Program-made: the position numbers and the translations under genes
Notes under the pieces: generated by a model
What the model was told of the DNA's origin: nothing
Seen by the model: only the letters and a program-made list of their open reading frames with translations
Databases searched by the model: none
NCBI GenBank assembly: GCA_949752735.1
Contig: OX457036.1
Location: 16,974,933 to 17,038,932, forward strand
DNA length: 64,000 nucleotides
Source of the DNA: Lumbricus terrestris
Lineage: Eukaryota; Annelida; Clitellata; Crassiclitellata; Lumbricidae
Direction of reading: 5' to 3'
Part shown: one piece after another, positions 35,401-46,195 of the stretch
Numbering within the stretch: position 1 is the stretch's first letter
How the letters are laid out: every line of letters starts with the position of its first letter

Positions 35401-37812
35401 AATGGAGGGATGACATCACGGAATGGTGTGGAAACATATCACTGCAGCAATTGAGCCACATAGCGAGAGAAAGAGACAAATGGAAGGAGATGATCGAAAG
35501 AGCATTAAGCACCTACTGGCGATGAACCCATGGACATTGATGACATTGATGATGATGTTCAAGAAGCATGCTCCGAAATTGGATTGTTCATAGAGTTTGG
35601 AAAGCGAAGCACAATGTTACATTTTGAAACTGAACAGCAACAATAGCTGCTACAACAGCAGTAGCAATAGTAATGATAGTGTGCTGATATTAGCAACAAA
35701 AAGTCAATGATACTAAGATTATGAAAGAATTTTTTCTTTCCTTTGGGATGATATTTATCTCCTGTTAAAATCAGTAATAAAATTATTCAACCTTTTGTTA
35801 TTTCGTGCAGACTGCATGTTAGGATAGCTGAGCTTTGTTATTTTTTACTACTTACTAGTTTTCTGTGATTGCGATTTGGTTTTGGTGTGCCATTGCCTGA
35901 TACCATGTGTATTATATTATGGCATGACAGAAAAGTCAGCTAATTGTTCAATACAGATTATTTTTTGCTGTATGTGATAGTTAACAAGTGTGTTAAGGGC
36001 TGTTGCTGTAACAATGTCCTTGACCCTTACCGAGATATCCTTATCTGTAAATGTGTAAACACAGGTCTTATTGAGCGGAATTAAACTATAAACAGACATT
36101 CAATTATCAGTGGTAATAAATTATGTTTTTGGCTGATGAAGTTGAGCTCACGATTGAACTTTTTGCAACTTATTTTTGTTTCTGCCAGTAAAGAGCGAGG
36201 TCGAACTGCCGACGTTGCTGCATTTTGCCAGCAAATTTGGCTTAGAGAAGTTTCACTCATGGCTGGAGAATCTGCCGGATGCCAAGCTTGCTTCAAACGT
36301 TCGGAACTGTGAGGGCTTGCAAGCAGAAAAGGTGAACAGATTCAGAACGAAGGTGAGTTTTTGCAACAAAGTAACGCAAGTCAATTGATTCAATTCTAAT
36401 CCAAACAGGCAGAAATTTTCATATCCAGCAATGGCAGAAAGGTGGTGGTACATATGTAGGAATAACATAGAAGGACAGGGAATATGCCAACCATTCCTCT
36501 TGAAATAACCTTCCCTCTCTATGTAGTTGCACTGTAGAACTTTTATTGACTCCATGAGCCTGCTGATTGAAGACTTTTCCTCGGGCTGGGATGCTGAGAA
36601 TGCCTCTAAATACAGCACAATAACATAATTGTGGTATGATGTGTAATACAATATTGTGCATAAATTTAATAGCTCTTCTCTGATATATATATATGTATAT
36701 ATAATTATATCTGTATATATATTTATATGGTCTTTATATTTATATATATATGGTCCTGGGCACGACGTTAAATTGCATCCATCCTCTGCCACAGGGAACC
36801 AGCAACTTCCCTGTGCCGGTCCTTAGCCCGGATAAAATGAGGAAGGTTTGCCAGATGGGTGGAGATACACTGGCAGTAAAAGACCAAGACCATTGAAATC
36901 CGCAAAAACCACGGCACAAGTGACATAACGACCCAGATGCTTCAAGGTGTCATGATGTGGAGCTGACATGCACAGGCCGGTCAGTACAGACCAGTGGAGA
37001 GAGTCGGGGGAAGAGAGCTTGGGACACATACGGGCATTGACCCAGGTTGTCCTTCGTGCCTCTCTCCCAATATTCTCTTCATCAGACAAGGTGGTCTAGC
37101 TGGTTCAAGATGTTAATGGTATGGACCTGCAGGTTGAAGATGGGCAACATGACGTGAGACAGACTCAAACAAAGAGTGGCGCCGGACACCTACGGGCGTT
37201 TAGCCCAAGGATTTCGATGATGATGATGTATATATATTTGGGATATTAAACGAAAACCTTCAGTTTTCAGTTCTGAAAGCGAAAATCGGTTTTTACTGTT
37301 TACAAGCCAACACATTTAAAAATTCATTTTGAAAATTGTAAGTGATGGTGTATGCATTTGTACTGACTATTAGCTTAAAGATTTATGTGTGAAGAGACCA
37401 ATTACAAGAAATAATTGGGAGAGCCTATCTGCAGCGAGTCAACCCACACTAATATATGCAGGAGGTCATTGACCCTCGATGTGATAGCTGTCGATGCGCT
37501 GCACTTCAAGTGCAACATCATCACGCATTTCGTCATATTTTAGCATTTTGTGAAGGCAAAAATGAAAACCAGCGAACGAGAAGAGAGAATTGTGTGACCT
37601 TAGACACTTTGAAAACGTCAACAAATCCGATTGGCCACTCATTTTGCTTAAACTGCCTACTGGAAATTTGTGAGATTTTTATACAGCCAATTCAGCATAA
37701 CCAAAAGACGGGCTTCAAATCGAATTTCAACAACCGAAAACCGGTTACCAAAAAATCCGATATTAACAACCCTAATATATACATATATAATTTATATACA
37801 ATATATAATTAC

Positions 37813-37857
<45 letters not shown>

Positions 37858-39380
37858 ACCGGGTCATTAAAAATGTGACCAATGTGGCCCTACGAAAACA
37901 GAATGATCATTAATTTGAGGAGTGAGAGACTTACTTGTTATCTTAATGCACTTGTAGAGACGTGGTATAAAGTTACCGGTATTCATTTTAGCACAAATTC
38001 TGATTTAACCCAATCACAGGCACATATCCGAGATAATTCTTTGGCTAAACCCATTTTGACATGACCTCATTGTAGGGTAGTTTGGGCATGTCTTCCAAAC
38101 ATGTTTACTCACACATATTCTGCAGAATATGACCGACAGTAGTTTGCCTGGAGTGGTTTTTCACCGGTGCAAAATGTCTTCGGCTGCAAGGCAACGAACA
38201 TATCCACTACATCGTGCCCCATAATGTATGAAGTACCGTATACAAAAACAAACTCAACTGAGCATCAGCAACCTAGTAATTTGTGTAATGGTACATTATC
38301 AAATGAGTACACCTAGATATTATGTAGATTAGATACTTGTATATGTACCGGAAATTATTATCTTTAGTTATTTGTGTTGGCAGTGTCTCATCCCAGAGTG
38401 TAATAATTTTTGTTGTATAGCACTTAAGTATTGTTTGAGTTGTAGTCAACTTCTTTTAATGTAAAGTTCTTGTCTTTCAGGCCAGTTCGTCTCCTGCATC
38501 ATCTCAACCTCCAGTCAGTAAGTAACAATGCTTTGCAACAATGGTTTATAATAATATACACTCATATACATGTATACACAGGTATATGAGTGGGTGTGTG
38601 CGTGTGCATGCATGTGCATATATATATAAATTATATATATAAGCTTATATTCTGCCTAATTTTTTCTTTACGCTTATTATTCATTCTTTATGCAAAACCA
38701 CCTGTTTTTCTCTACACTGGCTTCCTGCCTGTAAGCAGATTCGTTTCAAGGCGACACTCCTCATGTACAGAGCATATGCAGATTATATCTGCCGTCCGTG
38801 GTCACACCTTGCAACTCTGATAAGGGCCATTCCTCTATGCAATCTGTCTGCATCTGCTGGCATCATGTCTTTTCCTGGCATTCATTCTTACATCTTCATG
38901 TTTGCAACTCTCTTAGCGAGACTGTCTTTTGATCCAAACTTCAATCGTATCTCATCCAGTCTAGACTTATGGCTCTTCATAGTGGCCTGGCTTCAATGTG
39001 CGCTTCTGAACGTTGTAAGGACGACATTATCAAATTACGGTTGTATTGTTTTGTATTGTATTTAATTGTGGCAGTGTTTTAAGCATTGTTCTCTGCTGCA
39101 CTGAGAACTTCATACTGTTCTATATTTGGAGCATTTCAAGCAAAGTTTATTTACATTACGGTTGCATTCTAATTTCTATTTAAAAGTGTAGTTAAATTTG
39201 GGACCCATATTATTATAAATACCTGGTAGTTTATTTTTTAACATGGTTTGATTTGGAACAGATTTTAATATAATTAGTCACATGCATGGCAGATTTCACA
39301 AATCATTAGAAAGGGAGATAAAATTCTTTATGTAATTTTAATGTTTTATGGAGATAGTTTTAAATTGATTGATTGATTCA

Positions 39381-39418
<38 letters not shown>

Positions 39419-42400
39419 AAATACAAAGATCAGTTACTGCAAGCTATTACGATTCCTACTTTAAGCACACTTAGGAACCAGCAAGATGAAATTTTCTTTG
39501 AAAGGAGTTGTTTAACAAATGTTTTGTCTTGTATTGTATTGTGTAATTTGTATTGATGCTGTTTACGTAAAGTGTGATACAGCTATACTAGCACTCAGCA
39601 GTAGTCAAATTATGAAGGTAGCAAATTAATTGAAACAATGTTTTAATTTGTTTTCATATTAATGTTACATTGACTAAAATCAGCTGACTCTTATAAATGC
39701 TATTTATAATCAGGGATCTATTGTACAAATCTTGTATGTTATAGTAAGATATAGTTAGAGAAACATTTCAAATATTAATCAACCTTCCATTTCAATGTTC
39801 AAAAGAAAGACTCTGCGTCTATTGAAATTGGCTCTGGATTCCTGAATTCTGCCCTCTGTGTATATTCATGTGTTCATAATGTTGTGTTGACTGCAGACAT
39901 CCAATGTGTTTTATATTTAAGATTTAGTGAACTAGTTAAGCTCTTCAAATATCATTACCAATTATTTGTGCATAACCAGTTGCTTTGTTTTTCATGTACA
40001 TAGCTAACCCTGGCAGCAGGATGGTGGTATTCCCTTAGGGTTTTTGCCTTTGCTTTTTATTGACCGATGTTATAGTTCAATTGTTTATGTTTTGTTTGTG
40101 AGATGCTGAAAGCAATACAATTTATGGTTATGGTTAGAATTATGCTCTTAAAAATCGATCACCAGAAATGCAGTTGATGCTCGATTTAAGAGCCGTGATG
40201 TATAGGGATCTCAGGTGGGAATCGGCTGGAAATAATATGTGAACGACGGAGGAGGGAGGGCATATTGCTGATGCAGTTCTCACGATTGCATCTTTACGGT
40301 CCAAGTAATGGATGTTATTTTAGCCTCAATTGCTCCCATGGAATATTTGCTCGTTCGCAGAATGGATATGTTATGTCGGATTTTTATTGATTTGTTGTTT
40401 CCAGAGCTGCCCGCTGCGGATGATCATCTATTCGAAGATACGGAGGAGTATTATTTGGATATGGAGACTACAACTAGAATACGTAAATAATAATAATAAT
40501 ATTCCACAACTAGAATACGTAAATAATAATAATATTCCTCATTGAAGCAATCTGTTTGACAGATCGCAACCGGTTACAGTGTACAGTTATGCACTTGAAA
40601 CAATTCACAAGAACGCAAATGACAGAAGACATAAATCCTGACTGCTTACAGAACAGACAACCTGCAATAAACGGCGCTAATAGCGGCCTACAAAGCACGA
40701 CCGCCCTTTGGGCTTCGAACTCGGGTCCGCTGATCTCCATGCCAGCGTGCTAACCAATTCACTAAAGTGATTGGATAGACTATCGATGCAAATAATCATG
40801 ACTATAATTTGTAGTGCACCTCTTACATACTGCATCAATGGTGAAAATTGTTGATAGATTTGTTCTGGATCTTGAAGTCTTCATTCCGACCTGTGAAAAC
40901 TAAAAGGAGGCATCTCCAGAATTGGGAAGGAAATGTTAGGAGACAAGGGGAATTGGTCAAGTACCGTAATGTTGAAACTGATTACAAGAAACTAAGTAAA
41001 TTATCGATGAAAATGATGATGATGACCATCAACTATTCTTCATTGTTCGATGTGTGCAACCATTTTATGATGTTCGTTTAGGAAATGAAAATAAATTGAA
41101 AGCCGCCCAGGATTTTCCAATTATGGGTAAGTCTTCGTATGGGAGACTGTCTATCTAAATGTTGTCTCTCAATTCTAGATTTAACAAGGTTTTCACCTTT
41201 TTTCTAAGTAAGAAATCTATTGAGCAGCATTTTTAAGTGCCTGTAAATTGGTGGAACATGGGGCACTTTCCTCCTGGATTTCACATCGCACCATACAATG
41301 GTGTAATTTTATATTGAATTTAAAAGTTTTCTGGTTTAAATATTTTCTTATATAAATAGTTTCTACTCTTCTGAAGTACGTATGAATTCTATCAGCTTAG
41401 TTGTACTCTTGGTTTAGTTTGCAGATCAGCATTTTCTGTCTGCATCCAGCCAACTTAATTTTATATATTTTCCCCATTTCACATGGTTTGCCTAGAGCTG
41501 CATAAATCTTGTGGCCACCTATACCAGTTAATCTCTTCCTTTCAATATACCTGAATTGAGTTTTGTGTGTTTGCAAATGAAACGTTTTTGACAATTAATT
41601 TCTGGAATATTTTTGCAGGATCTGATCCGATAGAAAGAGATTCCGATGAGGATGCTTGCATATACACTGGTAAGCTTTGAGAACTTCTCAGAATTCGATC
41701 GATATATTGACTTTCGTTTTATTTAATACATGTAGGTCTATTAAAATAAGTTAGTTGCTTGTGAATTAATTTGGTGCATTTAAATATATTTGAAATAATA
41801 TATTTAAGTCGTTAAATTTTAATTAGTGCTTTTAAATATCTTTGAAATAATTTAAATTTAAGTCAAATTTAAATTAAATTAGTGCAGCTATATTTGAAGG
41901 AATTAAAATATTAAAGTTAAATTAGTACATTAAACACTTTGATGCCCCGACTTGGAAACAATGCAGATTGTTACATAATTGTTAAACATTGAAAGAATTT
42001 AAGTACTGCTAATGTGGTGAATTTAATTTTGTTTTTTATAACTTAAGTGCAGTCTTTGATGGCACCAATTACTTTTAATGTCTGATATTATACAGGAGAT
42101 GATCAAACATATGGAGAAATTTTCGAAGATACCTATACAACTATTCGTAAGTGTTTCATAACTGCTCTGATGCATTCTTGGATGTTGGCCGTTTTTCGTT
42201 ACACAGTCTAACATGTGACGACGATTGTGTACTATAGTGTTAAATTAAGATTGAACAGGTTTTCATTAGCTTCTGATATGCGATCTACAATTTTGAGTAC
42301 TCATGCATTTAATTGTACTGTACAATGTACAATTATACAGTATGCATGCATATTTGATAGAACATGACCTATTTTTTCACACAGAGCTCTTGAAACATTT

Positions 42401-45400
42401 TCAGGACATCTTACAATCCACCTCTTTAGATCTACAGAGGCACTGCTATATTTGGGAAGCCGTCACGAATTGTATTCATCCTCCTATATAAACTACACCC
42501 TGAGTACCATCTGGTTTTTTACCATCGGTTGAAGGAGGTTGGAGGCTTTTGGGGATTCTATAAGAACATGAAAACCTGCATGAGTGAGGAAGTGACAGAT
42601 GAATTCTTTAATGCCATATATGAAGGTAGTGGCCGCCATTCAGAAATTGAATGCTAACAATAATGATGATAATGATAATTACTATAATTGTATGTTATGT
42701 TTATATTTTAAATATATTGAAGTGTGTATATTTAATCTATAGTGGGCTGCACAGTACATATGGGATTATGATTAACTTATATGGCAATATAATTATTATT
42801 TTGTATGAAAGTTACAATTACAAATGCAATCCTTTAGAAGCAGGTAGGAGCTGCACACAATCTATTGCCATCATTATTTAGTGGTGGTGGTAGTGGCAGT
42901 GGTAGTAGTAGGCCTAGTTATTGTTGTGGCGATAGTAGTAGTAGTTTTGGTTGTAATCATCTACTCTTATTATTTATTGTCATTAAGCAAAGGTCATGAA
43001 TAAGCTGATCACAGGTACTATGATTGTCTGGAGCGCCATATAACGGGGGTGGGGTGGGGGTGGGGAGAAGCAGGGTGTGATGGAGAGGAGGTGATGTTTC
43101 TGCATTGTAGAGCTACCAGAATCTTTTAAACAGAAATGGGAAAAGCCTCTCATGTGTATCATGGGTTTTGACTGTTATTCTGCTTTGCAATTCTGCCATA
43201 AATTCCTGTCACCTCCAGTCTCATTGGTGTCCACACGAGTCATGGTAACCGTCACTTCACCCTTTATCACGAAGCTACATGAGTGGTGGCGGCAACTGCC
43301 CTGGTCAATTTGTGAGACGTAGTTGAGACATTACTGGTACTGTCACGTCGCATGCCAAGCGCCGTCTATATGACCAAGTCCATTTGTCCTGCTTCTGCTC
43401 TTGTGGGGCCAAGTGACTTCCTGCATGAGAATTTCGTTGTGCTCATCGCTTTCGATATATATGTCAAGCGTAATTCACTGCCTTTTTGTCAAGCAAAGAC
43501 CTAGGCAAAGTCTGCTTACATCAGATATTTTTCATCATCGCTAGAATGGATATGGTTTTATTATTATTATTTATTATTATCAATATTATTAGTAGTAAAT
43601 TATTGTTATTATTATTAGTAATGGTACCGGTAGTAATAGTTGTTTTGTTATTATTATTGTTATTGTTGTTGCTGCTGCTGAGCATAAATATAAAAAATTA
43701 AAATAATAGCACTATTATTTTTGTTTTATCTTCCATTTAGGCTTATGCAGCTATATTTAGCTCAGCATATGCTAGCGAAAGCTTCTCTGCATTTGGCACA
43801 TTTCACACAACATTGCACTTGGAAATGTATTGAAACTTCACATTTTTTGCTTGACATTGCTTTTTTAGCAGCGTTTTGCAATTCCCGACCAAGGAGTATA
43901 GCAGAGGAAGAGGAGGAGGAGGAGGAGAAAGAAACTATTCTTCCTCAAATGCCCAGTTATCAAGGTAGGACTTTCAGCAGAAAAATCCATCTTGCAATCT
44001 GCTGTCCTACGTGAAATGGAAGACTTCTCAATGTATATTAAACATTTGTGTACGGTATGTTTGTCTAACTGGCCCCACCACTTGGTGGGTGATTCGCAAA
44101 CATGCACACATCCAATTTACACTGCTTCCAACATTTCAAAGTTAGCAATAATAATAATAATAATAATAATAATGGCGATGATGATGATGATGCTGACAGC
44201 GATGATGATGATGATGATAACCAAGTAACTGAATAGGAAAGCCTGCCAGATTGGTCCTATCAAAAATGCTCTTGTAAGCAGCATCCCTTATTGGACAGTC
44301 CTGCAGCATGGTGAGGTAGGCCTACCTTGTCTGGTCCGTGTGGTGCTTCTTGATGCTGGACTTACAATGACAAATGTGTCAGGCATCTCCAGGACAAGTT
44401 ACTCATGCAGAACGGCTTGATGTGGAGGATGCTTTCATGGGGGGGGGGGGGAACTGCAATTGCACCGATTATCTCCTTTGCTTCCATGCATGTATTGTCT
44501 ATGCTTGTTGCAAAGCCTTTGCACATTCTCATTGTCTTGGATTTCAGACAATAGACCTGCAGCTCAGTCAAGATCAACGATGGATCCTGGACAGCAGAAG
44601 TTGATCGAAATCATGACGCAAGTTAAATGCGGTGAATTGAGTATGGAAGAGGCGAACATACTTTTTGAAGAATGGAAAATACAACATGTACGTACATTTA
44701 TTCTGTGTCTGGCAACTTTCTTCATCGATCATGTTCATTTTTGACATTGCAAAGATGATGGACTTAGTAAGTTACTGATGCTGAAAACTCCTCTTTGGTT
44801 ACGAAGTGTGTATTATTTCTGCTGCTTGGGAGATTTATTTAATAAGTGATGCATGGCTCTGGATGTGCTTGAGTTTCATTAAGTTGGTCACTGATTGTAG
44901 CGTAAAGTAAATACGTACCCTACATTACGCTACATGTAGCGTAATGTAGGGTACGTCATTTCTGATAGCCTTAAGGCTTAAGATGTCGTGAACATTGGAT
45001 AATGTGTCTATTCATGACTCGACCTGTGTCATCTGTATATTCTGCTTAGTTGCTTGTGTTGTTTTCTTCTAAAGTCTTGCAAATTGCTTATCTGCCGTAC
45101 ACTGCTTCTTTGGCTTACAGACTAATCGTTCGGACATTGTGCCAGTGGTTGATTCGAGACATTGTGACGTTGCTAACCTACTGTACAGTAGTCTGTAAGC
45201 TTTTTTATATATGTAGTCTTCAAAGTGGTACACTGCACTGTCTTGTGCATTGGACACCGTTGTAATAGAAGTTAATAACTGCAATTGCACTCAGTAAGTG
45301 ATATGAATGGTGAATATGTGTTGTTGATGATTGCAGTCGCAGAAACCATCGCAGTCAAACTTTCCGCAACGAAGCAAACAGCCTCCAAAAGAGGTTTGAT

Positions 45401-46162
45401 ATTCTGAGACAATCGCTTCCTGCATGACTTAAAATCAAATTGTCCTCTGGATTACTTTGTCTTCTTGTCTTGTGGTTTTAAAGTTTATAATATGGACTCC
45501 CACTGTCTATGCGTCATGCCTAGGGTTTGCTCATATGCGTTTTATCGCAGCCTTAAAACCAAGGTTGGGTCAGGAGTGCTCCTGGGTAGTTACCTTGAAG
45601 GGGTGCTATATAAATAATGCAAATCCTTCATGAACAATTAATTGTTCAGTACCGTCGATTGATTGTTTTGTCATCAGAGAATGATGCTTAATAAACACAA
45701 ACATAATAATTATTATTATTCATTAAAATTGATTCTGTGTTTAAATTTTAATGGTTTCATGTTTACAGCCATTTTGGCTTCAGCCACTTTTTACTGACTC
45801 AAATGTGTAAGATCTTCAGCACATATATCGTTATTAAACTTAACGGTATTTAATTTTAAATGGATGGGTAGAAACTACGGCTGTATCATTTGTCACTCAA
45901 TTACAATACCCTTAGCGTTTGACTGGATGAATAATTTTGACACCTCGTTTGTGATCGTATTTTAGATGCATCCTCCTCTGAAGCCACCGGTGATTCCTAA
46001 AGATGCCAAGTCAGGTCCAGCACTGCCTGAATCACTGCCATCACGACTGGGCAGAAAGAGAGGATCAGATGCATCAGATAAGACGTCAAGCACCGCATCC
46101 AACAGCAGTAAGCATCTTCTGAATATGCTGTCTGTGGTCTCTTCGGTCTACTTAAACATTTC

Positions 46163-46195
<33 letters not shown>

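Noticed and set aside
44460..44744. A separate small gene starting at an ATG near 44460 or 44580
   Set aside because: The acceptor at 44548 and the donor at 44687 place this frame as exon 10 of the adaptor; sequence before 44548 is intron.
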